Translations under genes and position numbers: made by a program
Source: Ruegeria sp. Alg231-54
GTDB taxonomy: Bacteria; Pseudomonadota; Alphaproteobacteria; Rhodobacterales; Rhodobacteraceae
Length of the DNA: 64,000 nt
Assembly: GCF_900143525.1 (NCBI RefSeq)
Contig: NZ_FREZ01000006.1
Span: forward strand, 186,001 to 250,000
Reading direction: 5' to 3'
The notes under the pieces: model-generated
The model's database searches: none
What the model saw: only the letters and a program-made list of their open reading frames with translations
Told to the model about the DNA's origin: nothing
Shown here: positions 9,001-19,337 of the stretch, in pieces
How positions within the stretch are numbered: position 1 is the first letter of the stretch
How the letters are laid out: the number at the start of each line of letters is the position of its first letter

Positions 9001-9244
9001 GGCGATTGCCGGTGCACGGGTGATCACGAATGACTACGACCACAAGACAATGTCGGAACGTAATTCGAACATCATCAGCTTGCCTTCTATCGCGCCTGAT
9101 CGCATAGCTGACGCATTGGACCATGCGACTGCATCCGCTCCGATCGGCAAGATCGTGGCACCATCAGAAATCATCCGTCCCGCATCGAATGTTCCTGAGT
9201 TCGACCCGGCAGAGGTCGCTCGCGCCCTGCGAGCCGAGAACTAG
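6089..9244 (+). CDS. Rhamnan synthesis protein F / glycosyltransferase fusion (RgpF-RgpF-WsaF-like)
   Basis: This 1051-residue cytoplasmic protein has three parts. Residues about 75-330 form a first RgpF-like domain (LIYVVYAAENRLSDLHRYQV, PNRGFDFGAWSCAV, FTNDSIIP). Residues about 385-640 form a second, better conserved one (VLAIVHCFYVDVAEELLKRL, ENRGRDVMPFLA, DFVLHLHTKKSPH, FPAGTMFWARPEVL). Residues about 680-1051 resemble a GT4-type rhamnosyltransferase of the WsaF kind (LNVLIPSLKPEHTFGGISTA, LIQDYEPGFYQWGDTFAGAE, SPHPSYPPLELAIAGARVI). RgpF-type proteins build rhamnose polymers. The dTDP-rhamnose operon 13 kb away would supply the donor. ATG 6089 is preferred over an in-frame TTG at 6029. 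It is bracketed by IS remnants. Confidence 0.85.
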   Translation: MSGFAFHASGKPRGWVRSLLFDGRTARPYAKRLVFHKSGKPRARFAPFIEGAFDGVQSTEPLVTSNTDYHVIHAEPFPERARLLIYVVYAAENRLSDLHRYQVDCYREAGFSVVLVANSNGEFKCSEQDLSRFVCVLSRPNRGFDFGAWSCAVRSIGGLSNCKEVSFTNDSIIPTSADALRDLLVRSDRRDDDVLFMTNNNELRPHKQSYFFTLRNQAMKGSALDLLSDMTEYTSKWDLINEVEIHLSDHFSALGLTVGAVFDDQDLLDDPSNVTVHRFEEMVERGFPFVKATLVTEGGLDFDDPRLKRVLSIEVLDLLEKHIESRQSSDNDSELKRNIPPTPTSPHAGLLDTHGVQVSWNHHPSSCGILKVPLAQEPGNTALPASSQARVLAIVHCFYVDVAEELLKRLKPLGTGARIVLTTDTQQKVGQLADIADREGMKVIVELHENRGRDVMPFLAACAQHLDHADFVLHLHTKKSPHDHKLSNWGEYLFESLVGSAEIIASNLAILGQKGVGLVHPAHTTTIAGRLNWGFNFPAARDQLEKIGIRITADQVLDFPAGTMFWARPEVLRPLVDLGLCPNDFLPEAGQEDGTLAHAIERSFTYVAESLGYVSVPVVAESKTDLTSGIAMSVRPSELSVLLKRISKLNLRGKRQGSKYFNAVPEVYPVASVPEQTDRPRLNVLIPSLKPEHTFGGISTALKVAMRIYRELGDADIRFVVTSTDIDKASLETAAGLVDCPVLRVRASDIVSGATVISTSSDRYDAIRLRKNDYYFSTAWWTADLAFRLMADQRRMFGKCSPLVYLIQDYEPGFYQWGDTFAGAEATYGRGEETIAIINSEELANFMTEKYRFSSVSRLPFEINQAIASRLTPIPKSKTIFAYGRPNTPRNCFAALVEGLRIWQARDPGANCAWRIVFAGEPFPPQMIDELENASCVGKLSLEDYAALLSETGVGLSLMMSPHPSYPPLELAIAGARVITNDYDHKTMSERNSNIISLPSIAPDRIADALDHATASAPIGKIVAPSEIIRPASNVPEFDPAEVARALRAEN

Positions 9245-9483
9245 AGAGTTCGGCACCGGATCTACCTTGCTATGAGGTTGACACAAGCTGTTTGCAATGC
9301 ATACAGACGGACTACAACCATGAACAGCTATGGCGCATATTGCGTTTGTCGGTTTCGGCGGTTTGCGGCTTTAACAGCCCATGCAATATGTTCACTCGTG
9401 AGCGTTCGATAGAACTGGCCTAACGGCGTCAGGGAGAGTGATCTAAGTGTCCGCCGTCGTTTGTGGACACTGCGGGGCACTCT

Positions 9484-9828
9484 ATGAACACGCTTAAGAA
9501 GCGATTTTGGGCGGATGACGAGAAGTGGGAGATTTGCGCGCAGTCGACGACGTCAGGCATGTAGGTGGCACAGGTCGCGCTGCGGTACGCAGCCAACGCG
9601 AACCTTATTTTCAATTGGCTCAAAGACCCGCACATTGCTCTGGAGGCGGAAGCGATCGATCAAGGGACAACGTTTCTGCCGGTTGAGATTGAAGCCGACG
9701 TTGTGCACGAAAGCCCTAGTTTCAGGCGCGGACAAAGCTGTATTCACCAGCCCCTCTTTCTGCCAGCCGGGTTGATACCACCCTTTCGGATGGATAGCGC
9801 ATTCTGGTCGAAGGACCGACGGCAATAA
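9484..9828 (+). pseudogene. IS66 tnpA remnant
   Basis: The frame starts MNTLKKRFWADDEKWEICAQ, meets a TAG within about 30 codons, then continues VAQVALRYAANANLIFNWLK and TTFLPVEIEADV. The order (helix-turn-helix, N-x-I-F-W, then FLPVE) is that of IS66 accessory protein TnpA. The internal stop makes it non-functional. Confidence 0.7.
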
Positions 9829-9862
9829 CTGCTGTAGTCAGCCTTGTACAGCGGCTGACGGA

Positions 9863-10218
9863 TTGATCCCTGTTCCATCCGACACTCGCATCTGGTTGGC
9901 GGATGGCGTCGCAGATATGCGGCGAGAGTTCAACATGCTGGCGGCTCAGGGAGAGAAGGTTCTGGAACTGGACCCGTATTTGGCCATTTGTTCGTATTTG
10001 AACGGCGGCGTGGCGACTTGCTCAAGACTATCTGGTGGGACGCGCAAGGCGCGTGCCTGTTCAGCAAGCGGTTGGAGAAAGGGCGCTTTGTTTGGCCAGC
10101 TGCAAAGGACGGCAAAGGGAATGTCACGCCAGCCCAGCTGTCGATGCCGCTTGAAGGGATCGATTGGCGGATGTCGCAAAAGACCTGGCGTCCGCTGAAG
10201 GCCAGGTGGGTCAAATAA
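9863..10218 (+). pseudogene. IS66 tnpB remnant, frameshifted
   Basis: The product would be the small IS66 accessory protein TnpB. The first frame reads [20 protein letters not shown]. After a frame change near 9985 a second frame reads [37 protein letters not shown] and [12 protein letters not shown], ending at 10218. These are characteristic TnpB motifs in the right order. Confidence 0.8.
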
Positions 10219-10322
10219 ATACAAGGTCTTGAGCGCTTTGAGGATTCACGTTATGTCCCCTTCCTGGCACAGGATCGGCAATGCTGAAGTGCTTCGATAT
10301 CATGCCGGATAACCCGTAAGAA

Positions 10323-10586
10323 GTGTGGGCCTTGAACCAGCTTTTGGCAAATGAGGTCAAGTCTCAAGCGCTGCTTATCGAGAAGCCCAAGCATCTACTG
10401 GCAGGACAGCACCGGCGCCGGTTTGGCGTACGCTCCGAGAGCCTGGATCAACTCAGCCTGACCTTAGAAAAAGACGAGGCGATTGCAGAGGCGGCGAAAG
10501 ATCACACGAGGCCCGCGACGTCGACTGATGAAGGCAAGTCGCCGCGACAGCACAGCCGCAAGCCGCTACTCCAATCCTTGCCTTGA
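10323..10586 (+). pseudogene. IS66 tnpC N-terminal remnant
   Basis: An 87-codon fragment reads LLANEVKSQALLIEKPKHLL and RRRFGVRSESLDQLSLTLEK, the leucine-rich N-terminal part of IS66 transposase TnpC. The catalytic domain is missing. The sequence runs straight into the 3' end of the convergent methyltransferase gene. Confidence 0.7.
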
Positions 10587-10595
10587 TCACTTCTT

Positions 10596-11942
10596 TTAAT
10601 CTGAGTTTGCTGTCTCTGATTTGGCCCTGAAGCGTTGGGGGGCTCTTTTTTCGGCGGACCTGCGCATTTTCTCACGGGAAGAACTTGAGAGAAAAGGGAT
10701 GCGCAACAGCATTGAGAGAACCATGAATTTCAGCCAGAGAAAAAAGCCAAGCAATGGATTGCGGGCAATCCGCTCGTATGACAGGCGCAGTTCGGATATC
10801 TTCTTTTCTTGAGTTTCGGTAAGCTCCCGGAGCTTGCTCGCGTCACCAATCAATTCACCCTGGACCTGTTGTAGTTCGGATATTTTCGTAGCCTGAACTT
10901 CGGCACGCTCCCGTAGCATGACTGCGTCGTCGAGAAGATGGGGAATTGGATTCTGCTCTTCGGGGTAGAGTGCACGCACATCCTTGATCGTTGACACAAA
11001 ATCAGATGTTTTGAATGGGTCGTACCCAGCCAACCGCAGTTCACCTATTGTCGAAGCCACCTCTTCCATCGGCTCTGCTCCAGCTCCCCACGGATTGGCT
11101 CCCTCGCCCATGGATGACGGCGGACGATCAACCACCGCAGCTTCGCCAAGGAGCCTCTTATCCAAATCAAGTTTGATCGCGCCAACCTCATGTCCGGATC
11201 GGAGGAGCGGGTCGTCCGCCACCATACGTTCCTGGCCTGCTACAACACGCGAGCCGACCCGCGGCGGTCCGCTGACACTTTTTCGAATGATGCAAACGGA
11301 ATTGTGGAAAGAAACGGATTGGATCAGGGCGATGTGGTGCTCATCCAGCGTCAGATTCCAATGGCGTTCAAACCCCTTCAGTTGCGACCGAATATCCCCG
11401 CCATCTCCCCAATGCTCCGCGTTAACCACGTCGGCTAGCCTCCGAAGAAACGACATCGCGGAATATGGCGCGTTCAAACCACCTTGCCAGGCCTCCCAGT
11501 AGGAACAATGAAGATCCTCTATCACATAGGTCCCCCCGGGTTGAACCATGCTGAAATATCGGGAGAAAGTGGTGATTATGTCGGATGATCTGTGTGACCC
11601 GTCATCCGCGATCAAATCGTACATGTCAGAGTTCTGGCGGATCTCGTTCTGTGTTTCGTCCGTATTCGCATCACCAATGATCACATGAATCCGATCGTCA
11701 TCGTAACGAAGACCAGAACATTTCGGATCGATATCGCATCCGACGAACAGCGAACCGTTCGGAAAATAACGGGACCAGATCTCAAGTGAGCCGCCATTCT
11801 GAATTCCGATTTCAAGCAGACGAATGGGTGACTCACGAAGCGATGCAAACTGCTCGTCATAGATCTCGAGATAGGAATGCCACTTGTCGCTCACCTTCCC
11901 CTCATGTTCGAGGTATAGGTCGTAAAGTGAATCATTTTTCAT
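10596..11942 (-). CDS. SAM-dependent methyltransferase with coiled-coil and hydrophobic C-terminal tail
   Basis: The product is 448 residues. Residues 1-220 form a class I methyltransferase of the CmcI/TylF-like type (motif I LLEIGIQNGGSLEIWSRYF; FVGCDIDPKC; DLIADDGSHRSSDII; GGTYVIEDLHCSYWE). A linker rich in Gly, Pro and Met leads to a predicted coiled coil at about 340-390 (LRERAEVQATKISELQQVQG, ETQEKKISELRL). A hydrophobic stretch follows (NPLLGFFLWLKFMVLSMLLR) and then a basic tail. This suggests membrane association, perhaps with a glycan assembly complex; that is inference. The ATG has AGG 6 bases upstream. It is flanked by IS66 and IS3 debris. Confidence 0.75.
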   Translation of the reverse strand: MKNDSLYDLYLEHEGKVSDKWHSYLEIYDEQFASLRESPIRLLEIGIQNGGSLEIWSRYFPNGSLFVGCDIDPKCSGLRYDDDRIHVIIGDANTDETQNEIRQNSDMYDLIADDGSHRSSDIITTFSRYFSMVQPGGTYVIEDLHCSYWEAWQGGLNAPYSAMSFLRRLADVVNAEHWGDGGDIRSQLKGFERHWNLTLDEHHIALIQSVSFHNSVCIIRKSVSGPPRVGSRVVAGQERMVADDPLLRSGHEVGAIKLDLDKRLLGEAAVVDRPPSSMGEGANPWGAGAEPMEEVASTIGELRLAGYDPFKTSDFVSTIKDVRALYPEEQNPIPHLLDDAVMLRERAEVQATKISELQQVQGELIGDASKLRELTETQEKKISELRLSYERIARNPLLGFFLWLKFMVLSMLLRIPFLSSSSREKMRRSAEKRAPQRFRAKSETANSD

Positions 11943-12110
11943 TTGTACCTGTCGTGGTTAGATGCTGCCCCGGTGCCTCGTTTACACGGCAAGGGCTTCG
12001 AAGGCCAAGGAAATTCTCTGCTTATTGCGAATATGTTTGGCACCAACCCAATAAGGTGCCCGGCAGTTCATAGGCACATCACAACGCCGATGGAATGAGC
12101 CGTCATCCCA

Positions 12111-13195
12111 CTACTTTGGTTGGAATCGACCTGTCACTGAACTAGCGGCAAACCCAAATGGAGATCGAAAAGCGATAGTAGGCTGGTGTCCTTTGTCGTC
12201 GCAAAAAAGAAGATCCCAAAATACACCTTGCGGGAGTACGCCCGCCTCATCGGCGCGTTGCCTGTGATGCAAGCGCCGCGCTTCGAGGGTCTTTTGTTTG
12301 ATCCTTTCCCGCTGTTGTAGAATGGTTTTGTCCCGCCCAAAGTAGACGTCGGAAGGTGCAACGTTGTTAATGCTCTCGTGATAGCGCTGGTGGTTATAAT
12401 GATCGACGAAGGCTTTGATCTGCGCTTCAAGTTCACCCGGCAGGAAGTAGTTTTCAAACAAGATACGGTTATTTTGGGTTTGATGCCATCGTTCGATCTT
12501 GCCCTGTTTTTGCAGATGGTGCGGTGCGCCATGAGAGTGCTTAAGGCGTTTGTCTTCCAGCCATTCTGCTAAATCCCCGAAACGTAGCTTGAGCCGCTGT
12601 CGTTGAGCGGGCGTGGCTTGAGTACGACGTGGATTTGATCACAGCCGGATGCCTGTAATGCCATGTCCAGCGTATCGGTGACGTCCCCAGCACGCACGTT
12701 CGTGCACCTCTTCCAAGGGACGGTGTAACGGCTGTATTCGCCTAGGGCCGTACTGAGATGGAACCAGTCACAGCCCAGAACCTTGATGTAGGAGAAGTCC
12801 GTCTGTCAAATTTGGTTGATCGCTGTCGTCTTGTGCTGGAGCTAATCGGCTGCCTTCAAAACGATAAAGACCGGGCTGGTGATCAGGTCATGGGCTTTGA
12901 GCGCGCGATACACTGTAAGTCCCAACACAAAATAGCGTTCTTGATCGGTGAACGTGTCGGCCAGTTCACGTGGCGACAACCTTGCGTTTCACTTCTGTGG
13001 TAACACATTCCCAAACGTGATTGGGTCTGGGAGATTTATCTTGCAACCCAGCCTCACTGCGCTGAAGATATCGATCCTACCAGCGGTAGAATGTGGTGCG
13101 GGGAATACCCAGCTTGGCGAGTGTCCGACGCGCTCACAAATGGCTGTCTTCGACCAATCGGATGATCTCCAGTTTCTCAGATGCGAGGTACCTCC
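12111..13195 (-). pseudogene. IS3-family orfB (rve transposase) remnant
   Basis: The reading order on the minus strand is RYLASEKLEIIRLVEDSH (helix-turn-helix start), a broken catalytic core, and then PGELEAQIKAFVDHYNHQRY, HESINNVAPSDVYFGRDKTI and LQQRERIKQKTLEARRLHHR at the C-terminus. These match the integrase-core transposases of IS3 elements. At least one frame change falls near 12450 and several stops lie between 12560 and 13100. Confidence 0.75.
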
Positions 13196-13214
13196 TTAGT
13201 GGTCACCCTCATCG

Positions 13215-13530
13215 CCTGTCATGCTTTTTTGAACAGACGCAGTTCAAGCGTCTGCTACGCAACAGCGCCTTGAGACCCCTTGTCTCAAGGCGCTGTTCCT
13301 TCACCTCGTCCGTGTTCGCTGCACGCGCTGTATCGCCGGCCAAACGCTTCTTTCTGGCCTCCATGGAGCCCTTCGATCACTTGTAGTAGAGGCCCTGCGA
13401 TATGTCTTCCTGGCGACACAGCTCAGCGATACTGTATTCGCCGCGCAGGTCGTCCAACAAGATCCTGATCTTCCCCTCAGAGGAATACTGTTTTTAGCGT
13501 CGTCCGCCGAAAATCATTGACGATCTTACC
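13215..13530 (-). pseudogene. IS3-family orfA remnant
   Basis: The minus strand reads GKIRILLDDLRGEYSIAELC, then DISQGLYYK, a stop, SKGSMEARKKRLAGDTARA and NTDEVKEQ. This is the helix-turn-helix and leucine-zipper part of IS3 OrfA. Internal stops make it non-functional. Confidence 0.7.
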
Positions 13531-13639
13531 ACTTGGGCTTTTTGCTGTCTTTCTCAGCGCCCACTCCTCAGTGGTTACGATGAAGCAAGAAAACTCTCTT
13601 ATCAAATCACCCTAATTGGACCCATAAGCGCTGAAGTCA

Positions 13640-13870
13640 GACACTAAAGGCGGTGGGCGCATCAGGTCAGCGTAAGTCATTGCAATTGATGAAGTTAATC
13701 GTACTCAATGCGCTCCGATCATTAACCCGAGGTTTGCCGTGCGATGTGGGAAAGAAGGGCTCAAGACGCGCCATCTGCGCACCAGTAAACCAGAAGGGAT
13801 CAGACATATTCTTCAATACCATGAATCATGCTGACTGATGGAAATCAATGCGTCCTAAACGTAGGCTGCC
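13640..13870 (-). mobile_element. IS5-family right-end fragment
   Basis: About 230 bp matches the right end of the IS5 element at 5490-5718, in the same orientation, with many substitutions. The minus strand reads MSDPFWFTGAQMARLEPFFP and SHGKPRVNDRSAL, the transposase N-terminus. The rest of the element is absent. The two copies bracket the rhamnan-synthesis gene and a methyltransferase as direct repeats about 8.3 kb apart. Confidence 0.75.
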
Positions 13871-13968
13871 CATGCGCACAGTTGTTCGCTATCTCTCAGC
13901 AATGTAAGAACGCCGCCCTCTCCGATCTTGGGAATCCCCACCTTATGAAGAAATAGGAATTTGTTTCG

Positions 13969-15753
13969 TCATTCAGCCACCTTGGTATCAACATCACGTT
14001 TCTTGAATTGCTGATTAAAAAGGTTCTTGAACTGACCATTGAGTTGCATCAGTTCGTCCAGGTTGCCGTGCTCGACCACGGCACCATCCTGAACAACCAT
14101 AATCTTATCAGCCTCAAGGATTGTCGACAGGCGGTGCGCAATCACGATAACGGTTGTGTTCAGTGTCAGCGTGTCCAGCGCCGCCTTCACCAGCGCCTCA
14201 GACTCAGCGTCCAGTGCGCTGGTGGCTTCGTCCAGCAACAATATCTCGGCATCGCGCAAAATTGCACGGGCTATGGCTATGCGTTGTTTCTGGCCGCCTG
14301 ACAGGAACGTTCCGTTCTCGCCGACATGCGTATCATAGCCACCCGATAATCCGCAGATGAAGTCATGCGCATGTGCAGCTTTCGCTGCTTCGATAACCTG
14401 CTCGTCCGTTGCATCCGGCGCCGTGCAACGCAGGTTTTCCATCACAGTTGCGGAAAACAAGAAGGTGTCTTGGCCCACATATGAGATCTTTCGCCTAAGC
14501 GAAGAATAGCTAGCGTTCTTCAGATTCTGCCCGTCGATTTCGACACTCCCTCCGTCGGGGTCATAGAATCGCATAATCAGGCCGAATATTGTCGACTTGC
14601 CCCCGCCTGACTGGCCGACCAGCGCAGTGGTTTTCCCTGCTTCGAATGTTACATTCATGTTTTCGATTACCGGAATCGATCCTTTGTACCCGAAGGTTAC
14701 ATCGCGGAGTGCGATTTCACCCGGCCCGTCAAGCAGATCGCGTGCATCAGGGTCCTCTTGCATTGTGTCTTCTTGGTCCAGTAATCCGAAAAGCATGCCG
14801 ACACCGACCATAGCAGCTTCAATCTGAACGCGCATTTTCGACAAACGTTTTGCAGGTTCATAGGCCATTAACAGTGCTGTGATGAAGGACATCAGCTGAC
14901 CAGCCGTTGGCTGTTCGCTACCTGCAATCCCGAGAGTGCTAACAACCAGAACGCCGGCTATAGCCAACCCGGCCAGAAACTCCATCAGCGGGCTGGCGAT
15001 CGACTGCAGCCGCGCAATATCATTCGAGCGTTCTTCGACTTTGAGGATGGCCGTTTCCATACGATTAATCATCCGATCCTCAAGAGAGAATACCTTGATG
15101 ACTTTGATGCCGGCCGAGGTTTCCTGCAGCACACGAATAATCTCTGCCAGCGACTTGAACTCTTGCTGCATGATCGAGCGCACGCTTTTCAGCAGGTAGC
15201 GCACGCCTAGCAAGGCCACGGGTCCGACAACAAAAAACATGATGGATAGCACGGGCTGCTGGTACACCATGACAATCACAAGACCCACCAGGGTCAAGGC
15301 GTCTCGGACGAAGCCGGTGACGATTACGTCAATAAGAGTTCGGGCAGATTGAGCACCCATTGTCGTTTGCATCAGCAGGTCCGAAGACTCATTCTCGGCA
15401 AAAAACGAAACACCGTGCCTCAGTAGTTTACGATAAACTCGGTCTTGTTGCATCGCAACGATCCGGTTGCCCGCGCGCGCTAGGTATATAGACTGGATAT
15501 AGGATGCGACTGCCTTGGACAGAAATAGCAGAACAACTCCGAGCGCGATCGCAATAGCCCAGTCGCGCATTTCCGGACTGGTCATCGCATCAACGATGTA
15601 CTCCATCATGAATGCAGAGCCTGCAGTGGTCGCAGCAACGGCAATCATTGCAACGATGGCAACGGCATATAGATGACCTTGGGCAAAAAAGCTCTCACCG
15701 ATGAGACGACCCATATAGCCTGATCGCCATTCGGTCCAGGCACGCTTAATCAT
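13969..15753 (-). CDS. ABC transporter, fused permease and ATPase (MsbA-like)
   Basis: This 594-residue half-transporter has an N-terminal six-helix exporter domain (about residues 20-310; helices such as YAVAIVAMIAVAATTAGSAF and WAIAIALGVVLLFLSKAVAS). Its C-terminal ATPase carries Walker A GQSGGGKST, signature LSGGQKQR, Walker B ILLLDEATSALD and the switch IAHRLST. It would work as a homodimer in the inner membrane. MsbA-type exporters move lipid A or lipid-linked glycans, and the location among polysaccharide genes suggests a glycolipid substrate, which is inference. ATG 15753 with GGAGAG a few bases upstream is preferred over the TTG at 15765. It is transcribed away from the GT25 operon. 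Confidence 0.85.
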   Translation of the reverse strand: MIKRAWTEWRSGYMGRLIGESFFAQGHLYAVAIVAMIAVAATTAGSAFMMEYIVDAMTSPEMRDWAIAIALGVVLLFLSKAVASYIQSIYLARAGNRIVAMQQDRVYRKLLRHGVSFFAENESSDLLMQTTMGAQSARTLIDVIVTGFVRDALTLVGLVIVMVYQQPVLSIMFFVVGPVALLGVRYLLKSVRSIMQQEFKSLAEIIRVLQETSAGIKVIKVFSLEDRMINRMETAILKVEERSNDIARLQSIASPLMEFLAGLAIAGVLVVSTLGIAGSEQPTAGQLMSFITALLMAYEPAKRLSKMRVQIEAAMVGVGMLFGLLDQEDTMQEDPDARDLLDGPGEIALRDVTFGYKGSIPVIENMNVTFEAGKTTALVGQSGGGKSTIFGLIMRFYDPDGGSVEIDGQNLKNASYSSLRRKISYVGQDTFLFSATVMENLRCTAPDATDEQVIEAAKAAHAHDFICGLSGGYDTHVGENGTFLSGGQKQRIAIARAILRDAEILLLDEATSALDAESEALVKAALDTLTLNTTVIVIAHRLSTILEADKIMVVQDGAVVEHGNLDELMQLNGQFKNLFNQQFKKRDVDTKVAE

Positions 15754-15765
15754 TGCACTCTCCAA

Positions 15766-16337
15766 ATCATGAAATCATGCGCTCGCTCAGATAACTTAAA
15801 ATCATTCCTGTCTAAAGGGCAGATCAAATGACGCGACAGAGTTGCCCATTCGAATGGTTGCGCTATTGTCTACGCCAAATATGCTTGCGCGCGGGATTGA
15901 GCAAGTGTCTGCTGCAAAATTGAAGGCTAGCGATGCCGCATATTCCGGCACTGGAGCATGCGACCTTTGCTGCGTTTCGGGCGCGGGCATGCATACTTTA
16001 CGCGAAATTCTCTGGCGAGCACTTTCATCTCCACAATTATTGGGTGCGCTGCGTGTTATTATTGTGGCCGCAGCCCCACAATCGCAATAACCTAGGGTGC
16101 GACCGGCATAATCCCCCACAGGGAAATTTGGTGTCGACAAATGATTTTCTTCGTAGTTTCATTGTGATATAAGAATGCGGAGTCACAACAATGTTCTGCT
16201 TTTTGGACGATCTTTGTGGCGCTTGTCTGATTGTAGACCCTGATCGATTTTTTACCGCAGGAAAGCGTCGATGCAACACGTAGATAGGGATCGACCGTTT
16301 GCACTTGTAACTGATAAACACGGCCCATAGTAACGCC
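15766..16337. other. Divergent intergenic region, no gene seen
   Basis: About 570 bases separate the ABC exporter (leftward) from the GT25 operon (rightward). Short frames exist on both strands, but none has a ribosome site or recognisable composition. The region presumably holds both promoters. Confidence 0.4.
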
Positions 16338-17161
16338 GTGAAAAAAATTATTGGTAATAGTTTAGTGTCCATCAAGACCGTCATTTTGAGTCTACCGAAC
16401 GATGTAGAAAGGCGACGTTTCTGCGAAAGCGAAATTGCGCGCTTCGGCCTGAGCCACAAATTTAGCGATGCCATTGCTGGCGAACAGATAAACAACTCGG
16501 AGTTGCGGCAATTTTACGATGCGGACATGAACCGCATCAAATTCAAACGTCCGCTCAGCCGAAATGAAGTCGCCTGCTCGTTGGGTCATCGTAAGATATG
16601 GCAAGAGATTGTGGAATCTCAAGACTATGTCAGTCTTGTTTTGGAGGATGACGCCGCCTTTGTGCAGGACCCTAGGCCCTTTTTGGAAGGGCTCTTGGAA
16701 TGTGGTGAGTGTTTCGAAGACGTTATGATCAAGCTGGATGGCATTTCGAGGAACAATGGGATGGTGATTAAATCCGTTGCAGATCAGGATCTTATCCTGT
16801 CTGACCGTCTGCCGCCAAGAACTACCGGCTACATCATCGGCCGACGCGCCGCCGAGCGCCTATTGGCGCTGAGCGCGCCGATCGCGCGACCGATTGACAT
16901 CGACCTAAAGTTCTACTGGGAGCATAACGTACCCATCCTGACCCTTGGGCAAAAGATGATTACAGAACGCGAAGACATCAACAGCACCATCGATCATTGC
17001 CGAAGCAAAACCAAACCGGGTTCACCCATGGCCAGATTTGTTCGAAACTTAATGTACCAGACAAAGTACACTTACGGACGATTGAGCCACCCGTTGAACC
17101 CAGATATGATTGAAGGGCTCGGCCCCCTGATGCAGGCCGGCAATCGGGTTCGGAACCGCGC

Positions 17162-17165
<4 letters not shown>
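16338..17165 (+). CDS. Glycosyltransferase family 25
   Basis: The product, 275 residues, belongs to the LPS-type GT25 family, which transfers galactose-like sugars to LPS or glycans. The signature blocks are present: VILSLPNDVERRRFCESEI at the N-terminus, KFSDAIAGEQINNSEL, RNEVACSLGHRKIWQEIVES (the conserved E-x-G-C-x-x-S-H-like region), SLVLEDDAAFV with the E-D-D metal site, and TTGYIIGRRAAERLL. The start is uncertain: GTG 16338 or a second GTG at 16365, which puts the conserved block nearer the N-terminus. It overlaps the next gene by four bases (ATGA), so the three genes form one operon with glf. Confidence 0.85.
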
Positions 17166-19202
<2,037 letters not shown>

Positions 19203-19208
19203 GCGCAC

Positions 19209-19229
19209 GCTGGACCGTTTCGGTCCAGC
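19209..19229 (+). terminator. Hairpin after glf
   Basis: A perfect 8-bp stem GCTGGACC / GGTCCAGC with a 5-base loop lies 7 bases after the glf stop. The U-tract is poor (CTCTTA), so termination may be weak. It lies between the tail-to-tail glf and rfbA genes. Confidence 0.6.
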
Positions 19230-19337
19230 TCTTACCCGCTTCAATTTTTAGCTGATCGGATGGATCCGTCGGTGTTCCGGAACAAGCTTGGATCAAAATC
19301 ATACTGGATTTTCAGGAGCGCTTTTGTGGTGTTAGCC

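Larger units (their letters stand above)
9430..10590 (+). mobile_element. IS66-family element, decayed
   Basis: Remnants of the three IS66 genes follow each other on the plus strand in the canonical order tnpA, tnpB, tnpC, each interrupted. Only the N-terminus of tnpC is left, so the element lost its transposase domain. I could not define its inverted ends. Confidence 0.75.
12111..13570 (-). mobile_element. IS3-family element, decayed
   Basis: Minus-strand remnants of both IS3 genes lie here, orfA at the right and orfB at the left, each with stops and frame changes. Further IS5 debris follows immediately at 13640. Confidence 0.7.

Noticed and set aside
15802..16495. Minus-strand frames in the gap before the GT25 gene
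   Set aside because: No ribosome site, no recognisable motif, and one overlaps the start of the GT25 gene.
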